From Ruminococcus sp. (lineage in GTDB: Bacteria > Bacillota > Clostridia > Oscillospirales > Ruminococcaceae), in contig JAIDTI010000023.1 of assembly GCA_029060755.1 (NCBI GenBank), positions 16,665-80,664 of the forward strand: a stretch of 64,000 nucleotides of DNA, in the 5' to 3' direction. The stretch's first letter is position 1, and every line of letters begins with the position of its first letter. Below, piece after piece: positions 20,784 to 30,560 of the stretch. A program made the position numbers and the translations under genes. The notes under the pieces are model-generated. The model was not told the origin of the DNA and ran no database searches. It saw nothing but the letters and a program-made list of their open reading frames with translations.

Positions 20784-21902
20784 ATGATTATTCTTGATGA
20801 ATTAAGACTTGAACTTGTCGGCTACCGAAAAGAAATGAACGAACTTGCCGACGTTCTCAACATTAAAGGGGCAAAGGAACGTATTGAAGTTCTTAATGCC
20901 GAAACACTTCAGGAGGGCTTTTGGGATAATCTCGAAAACTCGCAGAAAGTTCTACAGGAAACCAAATCCCTTGAACGAAAAATAGAGCGATTCAACAAGC
21001 TTAATGATGAGCTGGAAGATGCTATCACACTTATTGAGCTTTCGATTGAAGAAGGGGACGAAAGTTCTGTAGATGAGATAAAGCATGAAGCAGAAGTTTT
21101 CAAGTCCAAACTGGAGGAAGAAAAGCTGTCCACGCTCCTTACTGGTGAATACGACAACTCAAATGCTATTCTTACATTCCATGCAGGTGCAGGCGGTACA
21201 GAAGCGCAGGACTGGGCAGAAATGCTCTACAGAATGTACAATATGTGGGCAGAACGCCACAACTACAAAGTAACTCTGATAGACTACCTTGACGGTGACG
21301 AAGCAGGTATGAAGTCCGCATCTATTCTTATTGAGGGCGAAAATGCTTACGGCTATATGAAGTCTGAATCAGGTGTTCACCGTCTTGTCAGAGTATCTCC
21401 GTTTGATTCAGCAGGCAGACGACACACTTCATTTGCTGCACTTGAAGTTATGCCCGAAATTGATGATTCAATTGAAGTTGAAATCCGTGACGAAGATATT
21501 GAAATGGAAGTATATCGTTCATCAGGTGCAGGCGGACAGAAAGTAAACAAGACAAGTTCCGCTGTACGTCTTATCCACAAGCCGACTGGTATAGTTGTAT
21601 CATGTCAGACGCAGAGAAGTCAGTTTCAGAACAAGGACTATGCTATGAAAATGCTCCGCTCAAAACTTGTCGAAATCAAGGAAAGAGAACATCTTGAAAA
21701 GATTGAGGACATCAAGGGCGTACAGCGTGAAATTGCATGGGGTTCGCAGATTCGTTCCTATGTATTCATGCCGTACACGCTCGTAAAAGATACACGTACA
21801 GGCTTTGAAAACGGCAACATTCAGGCTGTTATGGACGGCGATATTGACGGATTTATCAATGCTTATCTCAAATCACTCTCACATGGTACATTGAATAAGT
21901 AA
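20784..21902 (+). CDS. prfB: Peptide chain release factor 2 (single ORF, no programmed frameshift)
   Basis: TFHAGAGGTEAQDWAEMLYRMY; SSGAGGQKVNKTSSAVRLIH. Confidence 0.95.
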   Translation: MIILDELRLELVGYRKEMNELADVLNIKGAKERIEVLNAETLQEGFWDNLENSQKVLQETKSLERKIERFNKLNDELEDAITLIELSIEEGDESSVDEIKHEAEVFKSKLEEEKLSTLLTGEYDNSNAILTFHAGAGGTEAQDWAEMLYRMYNMWAERHNYKVTLIDYLDGDEAGMKSASILIEGENAYGYMKSESGVHRLVRVSPFDSAGRRHTSFAALEVMPEIDDSIEVEIRDEDIEMEVYRSSGAGGQKVNKTSSAVRLIHKPTGIVVSCQTQRSQFQNKDYAMKMLRSKLVEIKEREHLEKIEDIKGVQREIAWGSQIRSYVFMPYTLVKDTRTGFENGNIQAVMDGDIDGFINAYLKSLSHGTLNK

Positions 21903-21913
21903 TAAACAAAAAA

Positions 21914-21938
21914 CCTGCTCCGAAAATCGTGGAGCAGG
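21914..21938. terminator. Bidirectional terminator
   Basis: CCTGCTCC gaaaatcgt GGAGCAGG with flanking A and T runs. Confidence 0.7.
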
Positions 21939-21951
21939 ATATTTTTTTACA

Positions 21952-23286
21952 TCAGCTTTCTGAATTGATAAACATATCATAGATACGGCGGATAGCTTCT
22001 GCAAGGTCGTTTTCGCTTACACCAATTATTACATTGAGTTCGCTTGAACCCTGATCAATGAGTTTTACATTGATTCTTGCGTGTGCCATTGCTGCGAATA
22101 CTCTTGCAACAGTACCTCTTGTATTTTTCATACGTCTGCCGACTACAGCAAGTATTGCAATACCGTCCTCAATATCAATGTGGTCGGGGTTTACTTCCTT
22201 GCGTATTTCAGCAAGCACCTTGTCTCTTACAGGTGCTAACTTTGAACTGTCAACAGTGATGCTCATTGTGTCGATACCTGACGGCATATGCTCAAATGAG
22301 ATGCCATTGTTATAGAGGATATTCAGTACTTTCATGCCGAAACCGATTTCATTATTCATCATGGCTTTTTCAATATTGATTGTGCTGAATCCTTTTTTAC
22401 CTGCAATACCTGTTATTGTGTGTCCTAAACTTTCCCTGCTGAAATCGTAGTCATTTGATACTATCATAGTGCCTGCATCTTCGGGGCGGTTTGTATTTCT
22501 GATATTTATCGGAATACCTGCTGAACGTACAGGGAAAATAGCGTCCTCATGGAGAACAGATGCACCCATATATGCAAGTTCACGAAGTTCACGATATGTT
22601 ATTGTTTCGATTACATCGGGATTATCAACTATTCGTGGGTCGGCAACAAGAAAACCTGAAACGTCCGTCCAGTTCTCGTATATTTCAGCATTTACAGCAT
22701 TTGCAATAATCGCACCTGTAACGTCTGACCCTCCACGTGAGAATGTCTTGATTATGCCCTCTGTAGTTCTGCCGTAAAATCCAGGAATGACAGCATTTTC
22801 AAGATTTTTGAGTTTCTGACGTACTGCTTTCACTGTCTCATCAAGTAAGAGTGTACCCTTTGTATCGAAAATTATAACGTCTGATGCGTCAACAAAATTA
22901 TAGTCAAGATATTTTGCAAGGATTTTGCCGTTGAGATACTCTCCACGACTTCCTGCATAGTCTTTTGCCGGACGTGATTTGAGTTCCTTTACGATTGTAT
23001 CAAATTCATCATCAAGGCTCATATCGATGCCTAAATCTGCAATAATACCATTATATCTGTTCTTGATTTTCTGAAAATCCTCTGAAAAATCAAGTCCGCT
23101 TCCTGCCGATTCACAGCACTTATAAAGCATATCAGTTATTTTTATATCATCTGAAAAACGCTTGCCCGGTGCAGACGGTACAACATATTTTCTTTTCGGG
23201 TCTGATTTTATTATATCGTAAACTTTTCTGAACTGATTAGCGTCAGCAAGTGAGCTTCCGCCAAATTTTACCGCTTTATTTCCCAT
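21952..23286 (-). CDS. Aspartate kinase
   Basis: KAVKFGGSSLADANQF...; FSRGGSDVTGAIIANAV; C-terminal ACT domains. Confidence 0.93.
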   Translation of the reverse strand: MGNKAVKFGGSSLADANQFRKVYDIIKSDPKRKYVVPSAPGKRFSDDIKITDMLYKCCESAGSGLDFSEDFQKIKNRYNGIIADLGIDMSLDDEFDTIVKELKSRPAKDYAGSRGEYLNGKILAKYLDYNFVDASDVIIFDTKGTLLLDETVKAVRQKLKNLENAVIPGFYGRTTEGIIKTFSRGGSDVTGAIIANAVNAEIYENWTDVSGFLVADPRIVDNPDVIETITYRELRELAYMGASVLHEDAIFPVRSAGIPINIRNTNRPEDAGTMIVSNDYDFSRESLGHTITGIAGKKGFSTINIEKAMMNNEIGFGMKVLNILYNNGISFEHMPSGIDTMSITVDSSKLAPVRDKVLAEIRKEVNPDHIDIEDGIAILAVVGRRMKNTRGTVARVFAAMAHARINVKLIDQGSSELNVIIGVSENDLAEAIRRIYDMFINSES

Positions 23287-23455
23287 AGTATATATTACCT
23301 GCCTTATATTGTTATTTTAATATCAATATTTATTATATCCCTGTTTTCAGCAAAAATCAATTGACAGAAATGCAGAAAAAAATGATTTTGGATATGTTTT
23401 TTTGGTAAATACGCTTGTACGTCACTCACGGACATAATAATCATATCAGAAAAAA

Positions 23456-23478
23456 GCTGTAGTCTCAATAACTACAGC
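23456..23478 (-). terminator. Intrinsic terminator downstream of the TraB-like lipoprotein
   Basis: AGCTGTAGT ctcaat AACTACAGC with flanking A and T runs. Confidence 0.55.
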
Positions 23479-23486
23479 CTGTTTTT

Positions 23487-24599
23487 TTATGCGATTTTTT
23501 CTACTGTATAGCCCATTTCCTCAAGAAGATTGTCAACACCGTTTTCACCTGAATAATGAGCAGAGCCAACCATAAAGAGACAGTTTTTGCTTTCCTTTAT
23601 TATTTCAGATGCCTTTTCAGCCATATTCTTGTTACGGTCAGTAATAACAACCTGAACATATTCTGCATGGTCGTCCATTAAGTCATCAGGAATTTCATCA
23701 ATATCTGTATCCATATCAACAGAAATTTCTCCGTCACCTGATGCCCAGAGGTCATACATTTCTGAATATGTCTGCGCAAAATCTTCAATTTCATTCATGC
23801 TGTCAACCATTTCAGATATATTATAATCTGCATAATCATCTGTAAATGCGTTCAGTGCATTTGTCTGAACAGACAATTCCTCAATGCTTATAACGTCTTT
23901 TCCGTCCTCTTTAGCCTTGTTGATAAAGTATGTGTCAGTACCTTCAAAGTTCATATTTTCAAGTCGGAGATACATTACAGATGAAAGCTGATTTATCCAA
24001 TAGCCTGCTGTATATTGGTCAAGCATTTCTGAATATGCGCCTAAACTTTCAAAATAACCCTTAGCCTTGTTGTAAGTTTCTTCTGAAATATGGTCTTTTA
24101 TGGTAGTACTGTCACTATATATCATGCCTTGCAAGTATTCCATTTGAGCAGAGGCATCTTCTGTAAGGGCAGTTACATCATATTCAACTGCAATTGAATC
24201 ACAATTGCTGTATATTTCCATAAGAGTATCGGGATATTCTGATACACTTTCAGGAAGCATATGAATAGTGCCAAGAAGATAGATAGAGTTGCTTGTTTCG
24301 GGGTCTGTAACTTTCCAAAGCGGAGGATTTACAGATGTTGTTTTTATATAGTCATTTATATCTGCTGTTTTGCCAAGCGGATTTTCCTCGTCCTGATTTT
24401 CACTTTCAGTAGTTGTTGCTTCCGTATTTTCAGCAGTAGTTTCTTCTGCTTCTGTAGTTGTTTCAGCTTCTGTAGTTTCAGCAACTGATGATTCAGATTG
24501 TGAGTCACTTAATGAACTTTCTTTCTCGTCTCCACATGATACTGCTGTCAATGACATTGCAACTGTCAGCAAGACAACAGCCAATTTTTTCATTTTCAT
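23487..24599 (-). CDS. TraB/GumN-family lipoprotein
   Basis: Lipobox LTAVSCG; SNSIYLLGTIHMLPESVSEYPDTLMEIYSNCDSIAVE; FMVGSAHYSGENGVDNLLEEMGY. Confidence 0.88.
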   Translation of the reverse strand: MKMKKLAVVLLTVAMSLTAVSCGDEKESSLSDSQSESSVAETTEAETTTEAEETTAENTEATTTESENQDEENPLGKTADINDYIKTTSVNPPLWKVTDPETSNSIYLLGTIHMLPESVSEYPDTLMEIYSNCDSIAVEYDVTALTEDASAQMEYLQGMIYSDSTTIKDHISEETYNKAKGYFESLGAYSEMLDQYTAGYWINQLSSVMYLRLENMNFEGTDTYFINKAKEDGKDVISIEELSVQTNALNAFTDDYADYNISEMVDSMNEIEDFAQTYSEMYDLWASGDGEISVDMDTDIDEIPDDLMDDHAEYVQVVITDRNKNMAEKASEIIKESKNCLFMVGSAHYSGENGVDNLLEEMGYTVEKIA

Positions 24600-24877
24600 C
24601 TTTATCTTTTTCCTTTCTTTATCAGATTTCTGATATATCTGTAATTATACCATATTTTCATATAACTGTCAAATCGAACATATATACTTAAAGTATTCTA
24701 TAATAACAGAGTTTACTTTTTACTGATATGAAAATAAGACTATATATACAGTATGTAATATTATACCCGAAAAATTACAACAGTTTATATAATTTCAAAA
24801 AAAATCTGTCAATTTATTTAATATTTATTTACAAAAAATAAATTTCTCTTAAAAATATCTTAATAAACACATTTTCC

Positions 24878-24906
24878 TTGACATATGACGAAAAAAGTTA
24901 TATAAT
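24878..24906 (+). promoter_or_regulatory. Sigma-A-like promoter of ppk1
   Basis: TTGACA, 17-nt spacer, TATAAT. Confidence 0.75.
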
Positions 24907-24975
24907 AGACTTAGGCTGATTAGTTTTCAGCAGATAACAATAATATACAAAAATCGTCAGAATTGGAGGCGTTTT

Positions 24976-27093
24976 ATGGAATATTTTGAAAACAGAGAAC
25001 TTTCATGGCTTAAATTCAATAAGCGTGTTATTGAGGAAGCAACAAGTCCTGATAATCCTCTTTTGGAAAGACTTTCTTTTTCAGCAATATATCAAAGCAA
25101 TTTAGATGAATTTTTCATGGTGAGAGTCGGCTCTTTAACTGATAAGGAAAAAGAACACAAAAAGAAAAAAGACGGCAAAACAGGTATGACAGCATCTCAA
25201 CAGCTTGATGCAGTTTTTACTACAGTACGCAGACTTCAGCCGACTGTTGAAGATGCTTTCAGAAACAACATGGCAGAACTGAAAAAATATGGCTTTGAAC
25301 ACGTGAATTTCAATACCGCAACTGTTGAGGAACTTTCTTTCCTTGAACTTTATTTCAAGCGTGAACTCAAACCGTTTATTTCTGGTCTGATTATAAATGA
25401 TGCGCTGCCTTTTCCGTTCCTCAAAAATAAAGAACTCTATGTAGCTGTACATATCAGCACAAAAAAAGGTGTTTCAGTAGGCATCATACCTACAGAACAC
25501 GAACACAGAGAAAGAATTGTCACGCTCGGAAATGACGGAAAACGTTTTATTCTTGAGGAGGAAATTATTCTGCATTTTGCACATCTCATGTTCAAGGGCT
25601 GTAAGATTCAGGACAGGGCAATTATCAGAGTTACAAGAAATGCCGATATACAGGTAAATAACAAGGGGGCAGATTTCCGTGACCGCATGGAAGAACTTGT
25701 ATACAAGCGCACAAGACTTTCTGCCGTCCGACTTGAAATTACAGACGAGTTCAGCCGTGATGCACTTGACTATATCTGCAAAAAGCTGAAAATCAAGAAT
25801 GTACGTGTATTCAATTCCCATATTCCGCTTGATTTGTCGTATCTTTTTCAGTTGCAGGAACTTGATACCACTCCCGAACTTCACTACACTCTGCGAACTC
25901 CACGAAAATCAGCCATGCTCACCGATACACGTTCAGTCTTTGCGCAGGTCAAGGCAAAGGATATTTTATTGAGCTATCCTTTTGAATCCATGTCCGCAAC
26001 ATTTATAAGACTGCTGGAGGAATCTGCTGTTGACCCGAAAGTTACATCAATCAAGATTACTCTTTACCGTGTCGCACGAAACAGCAAGGTTATAAGTGCA
26101 TTGTGTACGGCATCTGAAAACGGCAAGGACGTTTTTGTAATGATTGAACTCCGTGCAAGATTTGATGAAGCGAATAATATTGAATGGTCGAAGATTCTGC
26201 AAAAAGCAGGTGTAACTGTAATATACGGATTCAAGGAGTTCAAGGCTCATTCAAAGTTACTGCTTATCAAGCGAAAAGCAACAGGCGGAAATTTTGACTA
26301 TGTTACACAAATCGGTACTGGTAATTACAATGAAAAAACGTCCGCAATATATACCGATATGATGCTCCTGACAGCAGACAGACAGATTGCAGAAGATGCA
26401 GAAGCAGTTTTTGCGTCTCTAAGAAACGGCACTTTTATTGAAAGTACAAACAAGCTTCTTGTATCTCCTCACGCACTCCGTCCGCAGATTCTTGCAATGA
26501 TGGACGAACAGATAAAACTCGGTGAAAACGGCTACATAGGTGCAAAAGTGAACTCACTCAATGACAAGGTTATAATAAACAAGCTTGTTGAGGCATCAAT
26601 GGCAGGTGTGAAAATTGAACTTGTTGTGCGTGGTGTATGCTGTATTATTGCCGGAGTTCCTGAATATACTGAAAATGTAACAGTAAGAAGTATTGTAGGC
26701 AGATTCCTTGAACACAGCCGTATTTTCATATTCGGCAAGGAAGGTGCAGAACAGAAAATATACATCGGTTCTGCCGACTATATGAGCAGAAATACTGTCC
26801 GCCGTGTTGAAGTTGCTGTACCTGTAGAAGATGCACGTCTCAAAAAGCGTATAAACGATATGTTCAGTATCCTTATGAAAGACAATGTTAAAGCAAGAGT
26901 TATGCTCCCCGACGGAAACTATGTTCATGTTGAACGCAAAGAGGGTGAGGAAGCCATAAACTCTCAAGAGTATTTCTATGAGGAAGCGTATCGTCGTCTG
27001 GAAGAAAAAACAGCAAAGCAGGAACGTCTAAAAACTACACGTGAAAAAAAAGACGGTAAAAAAACAACTAAGTCAACTAAAAAAAGCAAATAA
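24976..27093 (+). CDS. ppk1: Polyphosphate kinase 1
   Basis: FENRELSWLKFNKRVIEEA; YLFQLQELDTTPELHYT; THIGTGNYNE-like TQIGTGNYNEKTSAIYTD. Confidence 0.93.
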   Translation: MEYFENRELSWLKFNKRVIEEATSPDNPLLERLSFSAIYQSNLDEFFMVRVGSLTDKEKEHKKKKDGKTGMTASQQLDAVFTTVRRLQPTVEDAFRNNMAELKKYGFEHVNFNTATVEELSFLELYFKRELKPFISGLIINDALPFPFLKNKELYVAVHISTKKGVSVGIIPTEHEHRERIVTLGNDGKRFILEEEIILHFAHLMFKGCKIQDRAIIRVTRNADIQVNNKGADFRDRMEELVYKRTRLSAVRLEITDEFSRDALDYICKKLKIKNVRVFNSHIPLDLSYLFQLQELDTTPELHYTLRTPRKSAMLTDTRSVFAQVKAKDILLSYPFESMSATFIRLLEESAVDPKVTSIKITLYRVARNSKVISALCTASENGKDVFVMIELRARFDEANNIEWSKILQKAGVTVIYGFKEFKAHSKLLLIKRKATGGNFDYVTQIGTGNYNEKTSAIYTDMMLLTADRQIAEDAEAVFASLRNGTFIESTNKLLVSPHALRPQILAMMDEQIKLGENGYIGAKVNSLNDKVIINKLVEASMAGVKIELVVRGVCCIIAGVPEYTENVTVRSIVGRFLEHSRIFIFGKEGAEQKIYIGSADYMSRNTVRRVEVAVPVEDARLKKRINDMFSILMKDNVKARVMLPDGNYVHVERKEGEEAINSQEYFYEEAYRRLEEKTAKQERLKTTREKKDGKKTTKSTKKSK

Positions 27094-27126
27094 TTTCTGA
27101 CATAAATTATAATATAGGGGCTAAAC

Positions 27127-27765
27127 ATGATTGGTTTTTACAGTTATACTGTTATTCTTACATACATGGGTCTTGCATCAGCAATTGCAGGAATTTTCTT
27201 TGCAGGCGGATTATATGGAGATATTCCGCACCCGACTTATGCAATAGTATGTCTTATGATTTCAGGTTTATGCGATATGTTCGATGGAAAAGTTGCACGT
27301 ACCAAAAAAAATCGTACTGATGATGAAAAAAATTTCGGCATACAGATAGATTCGCTTTGTGATGCGATATGTTTCGGAGTTCTGCCTTCCGTAATCGGCT
27401 ACTCTGTCGGACTTAACACACTTGCCGACCTGCCTTTTCTGATACTGTTTCCGCTTTGTGCAGTCATAAGACTTGCATATTTCAATGTTACAGAAGAATC
27501 ACGGCAGAAAAAAACAAGTGAAGTACGGAAGGTCTATGAAGGACTTCCTGTTACAAGTGTTGCATTAATATTTCCGCTTATCTACAGCTTTCAAAAGGAT
27601 ATAGGGGAATGTTTTCCGCTTGTGTACGAAGTTTTCATGCTGATTATTGCAATTGCATTTATTACAAGATTCAAGGTTAAAAAACCTGCAATGAAAACAA
27701 TGCTTATATTTGTTGGTATAGGATTCCTTGAATTTCTATGGCTTATGTATAAAAGAAACTGTTGA
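27127..27765 (+). CDS. CDP-alcohol phosphatidyltransferase (PssA-like)
   Basis: Motif DMFDGKVART...FGIQIDSLCDAICFG. Confidence 0.9.
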   Translation: MIGFYSYTVILTYMGLASAIAGIFFAGGLYGDIPHPTYAIVCLMISGLCDMFDGKVARTKKNRTDDEKNFGIQIDSLCDAICFGVLPSVIGYSVGLNTLADLPFLILFPLCAVIRLAYFNVTEESRQKKTSEVRKVYEGLPVTSVALIFPLIYSFQKDIGECFPLVYEVFMLIIAIAFITRFKVKKPAMKTMLIFVGIGFLEFLWLMYKRNC

Positions 27766-27771
27766 AAAAAT

Positions 27772-27801
27772 ATCCGCTGTACAGAAAAAAGTACAGCGGA
27801 T
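27772..27801. terminator. Bidirectional terminator
   Basis: ATCCGCTGTAC agaaaaaa GTACAGCGGAT. Confidence 0.75.
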
Positions 27802-27806
27802 TTTGT

Positions 27807-28313
27807 TTATTCTTTTACATATACAGCAGTAATTTCTGAAATGTAAGCACGGTGATAAGGGTCTTTGCTGAAGAATTGTTCAGGTATTCCGTCATCTGTA
27901 AGAAAACCGCTTTCCTGCAAATCGTAGCTGTAGAGTTTACGGCATACTATAACCATATCAGCCTGTTCAAATGTCATACAGCCGTCAATTTCAGTCGGTA
28001 CAAGTCCTGTTTCAGCCATTTTGTCGCAGTCTCTGCCCGAATGTGAACCGCAGAAAGAGAGTGCTTTTCTGAAATCCCCACCAAAGAATGACGCTGTAAA
28101 ATATTCGCCGTCTTCAATGAACTCATATGTATAGCGGTTTGGTCTGATGTAGCAGGTGAAAACGTTCTTATTCCATAATACGCCAATCTGTCCCCATGAT
28201 GCAGTCATTGTGTTGAAATTCTCCTTGTTTCCTGCCGTGATGAGTGTCCACTCCTTGCCGATTTTTGTAAATGGGTTGAAGTTGAGTTCTGTAATATCAA
28301 TTTTTTTAAGCAT
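27807..28313 (-). CDS. Flavin reductase-like FMN-binding protein
   Basis: KEWTLITAGNKENFNTMTASWGQIGVLWNKNVFTCYIRPNRYTYEFIEDGEYFTASFF. Confidence 0.8.
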   Translation of the reverse strand: MLKKIDITELNFNPFTKIGKEWTLITAGNKENFNTMTASWGQIGVLWNKNVFTCYIRPNRYTYEFIEDGEYFTASFFGGDFRKALSFCGSHSGRDCDKMAETGLVPTEIDGCMTFEQADMVIVCRKLYSYDLQESGFLTDDGIPEQFFSKDPYHRAYISEITAVYVKE

Positions 28314-28323
28314 AAAAATTCTC

Positions 28324-29079
28324 CTAATTCGTTTTTAGTACAGACTTATATTTAAGTCTCAATTTATCAGTAATAAGGGCGATAAACTCCGAATTTGTCG
28401 GCTTGCCCTTGCTTGTATCGACTGTGTAGCCGAAAAATGAATTGAGAGTATCAACATTTCCTCTGTCCCATGCAATCTCTATAGCATGACGGATAGCTCT
28501 CTCAACTCTTGACGCTGTTGTGTCGTATAAACTTGCAACAGTAGGATATAACAGCTTTGTCACGCTGTCAAGTAAAGTTTTATCCTTTATCGAATAAAGA
28601 ATAGCTGTTCTTAAATAGTGATAGCCTTTTATGTGTGCAGGCACGCCAAGCTGATGAATAATGTCTGTTACGACAATTTCCATATCATCACTTAAACTGT
28701 CGGCTTTGTCGCCAAGTGCAGAACTTATCGCACAGAAAAGGTCGTCTGCATCATACGGCTTAAGCAGAAACTTTGATGCACCGTTTTCCATAACCTGACG
28801 TTCAATAAATTCATTGTCATAAGCTGATGTTATGATAAATGCAGGAAACTTACAGCCAGATTCCTTCACTTTTTTCATTATCGTAACTGCATCACCGTTC
28901 TGCGCCGTAATATCAAGTACAGCTACATCGGGCGGGTCGTTCTTTATGGACTCAATTATAACATCAGAGTCCTTGCGTCTTGTGTACGCATACATTCCAC
29001 GCTCACGAAGTTTATTTGCTGTACTTACTCCTGTTATTGCTGAATCGTCTCCAATAAGTACTTTTATTTTACTATTCAT
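28324..29079 (-). CDS. spo0A: Sporulation master regulator Spo0A
   Basis: Receiver ([27 protein letters not shown]) plus Spo0A C-terminal domain [16 protein letters not shown]...[21 protein letters not shown]...[21 protein letters not shown]. Confidence 0.95.
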   Translation of the reverse strand: MNSKIKVLIGDDSAITGVSTANKLRERGMYAYTRRKDSDVIIESIKNDPPDVAVLDITAQNGDAVTIMKKVKESGCKFPAFIITSAYDNEFIERQVMENGASKFLLKPYDADDLFCAISSALGDKADSLSDDMEIVVTDIIHQLGVPAHIKGYHYLRTAILYSIKDKTLLDSVTKLLYPTVASLYDTTASRVERAIRHAIEIAWDRGNVDTLNSFFGYTVDTSKGKPTNSEFIALITDKLRLKYKSVLKTN

Positions 29080-29241
29080 TTTTTTACCTCCGTAAAATGT
29101 TTTATTTTGCATGATTCTATATTATCATAAACGCAGATATAATATCAATAGTATAATTTGTTTTTTTTGATATATTTTTATCAGAAAATAAAAATTTTTA
29201 TGAATAGTAAATATTATGCTTTTTTTCGGCTTATTTTCGTA

Positions 29242-30528
29242 TCATAATTTGACGTTTTGTTTCATTTTTGAAAGAATACCATCAGTAATTGTACGAATTT
29301 TTGTCCCTTTTGGAAACATTTTTTCAGCAAGTCTGCCGACTACATTCTGATTTATGTCATTATTTTGAAAATTTGCTGTTTTCGGCTCGGTTATATGACT
29401 TTCCCACTCCTGCATCACGTCTTTTTCAAGCTGTTCCGAAAGTAAATTTCTGTCAGCTGGTGAACTATGCTCCGAAAAAAATTCAAAAGGCATAGAAAAT
29501 CCGTTAAAACTGAAATTATGTGAGATGTCACCGAAGTGAGCAGAAAAAAGTGTTCGGAAATCTTCTGCTCCACGCATCATCTCATCATTTTTTTTGTACG
29601 CTGAAATAATCTTCCTCTGTAAATCATTCGGAGAAAAATTCTTGTCATATTCAAGCGTGCCGAATACAATAAATCCAATCATATAGGAATCTTTGCAGAA
29701 GTCACTCTGATACACTTTTCCTTTCGGCATATCAAACATATATGCGCCATAAAGACCCATTGCAAGATGAAATGCAAGAAAATCTGCTGAATCATAGCTA
29801 TATGGATATTTTGCCTGAATGAATCCCCTTAGCCTGCCCGATTTTAACATAAGCGGTATTGTATCAGCAAGAAGCAGTGCCTTTGAGCCTTTCATAATCG
29901 GCTTTTCAATGTCATTCTCAATGTCTCCGCCTATATTCAGTATCTTTGATGCCGAAACACCTGACTTTTCAATAACAGTATCATATATATCAGCCGTTTC
30001 AAGTTCATTTGCAACTATAAGCTGATTATACTTACTGTAACCGCATTTATCAAGAATATTTACAATAACTTTTCTCGGATAAACCATATCGGCAACTATT
30101 ATTATTTTTTTCTTGTGCCTTTGTGCTTTCTCAAAAAGTCTTTTCCCGAAATTTCTCGGAAATACCAAATCAGAGTAAATCTCACATTCACGCTTCAGAA
30201 GTGCATCACGGTTTTCCTTTGTTATTTTTGTCTTATTCATTATGAAGTCATATATCATGTCAATATTTTTCGGGCATCTCTGTTCAGCATATATTCTCAT
30301 ATCTGAAAAAGATTTTCTTCCCTTGTAAAAATGCCTGAAATCGTCCTCCATGAATAAGAATAAGTCCTGAAATTCAGAAAACGGAGTACTTATCAAAGTA
30401 TCTTTCATTCTGAAACATACGACTTTGCAGTCCGACCTGCTTATTTCAGTTGTCATTTTATTCAGCAGTGCAACCTGCTCAAGTGACAGAATGATTTTAA
30501 GTTCAGGAATGTTTTTCAACTTTTTCAC
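29242..30528 (-). CDS. HAD-like protein, unknown function
   Basis: VVCFRMKDTLIS, KKIIIVADMVYPRKVIVNIL and KILNIGGDIENDIEKPIMKGSKALLL resemble HAD-fold motifs. Confidence 0.55.
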   Translation of the reverse strand: MKKLKNIPELKIILSLEQVALLNKMTTEISRSDCKVVCFRMKDTLISTPFSEFQDLFLFMEDDFRHFYKGRKSFSDMRIYAEQRCPKNIDMIYDFIMNKTKITKENRDALLKRECEIYSDLVFPRNFGKRLFEKAQRHKKKIIIVADMVYPRKVIVNILDKCGYSKYNQLIVANELETADIYDTVIEKSGVSASKILNIGGDIENDIEKPIMKGSKALLLADTIPLMLKSGRLRGFIQAKYPYSYDSADFLAFHLAMGLYGAYMFDMPKGKVYQSDFCKDSYMIGFIVFGTLEYDKNFSPNDLQRKIISAYKKNDEMMRGAEDFRTLFSAHFGDISHNFSFNGFSMPFEFFSEHSSPADRNLLSEQLEKDVMQEWESHITEPKTANFQNNDINQNVVGRLAEKMFPKGTKIRTITDGILSKMKQNVKL

Positions 30529-30560
30529 CCCCTTTCTGTTGAAAACCTGTTGAAAGATTT

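Noticed and set aside
25135-26967. Minus-strand ORFs inside ppk1
   Set aside because: Antisense shadow ORFs; low-complexity F/Y/C-rich translations.
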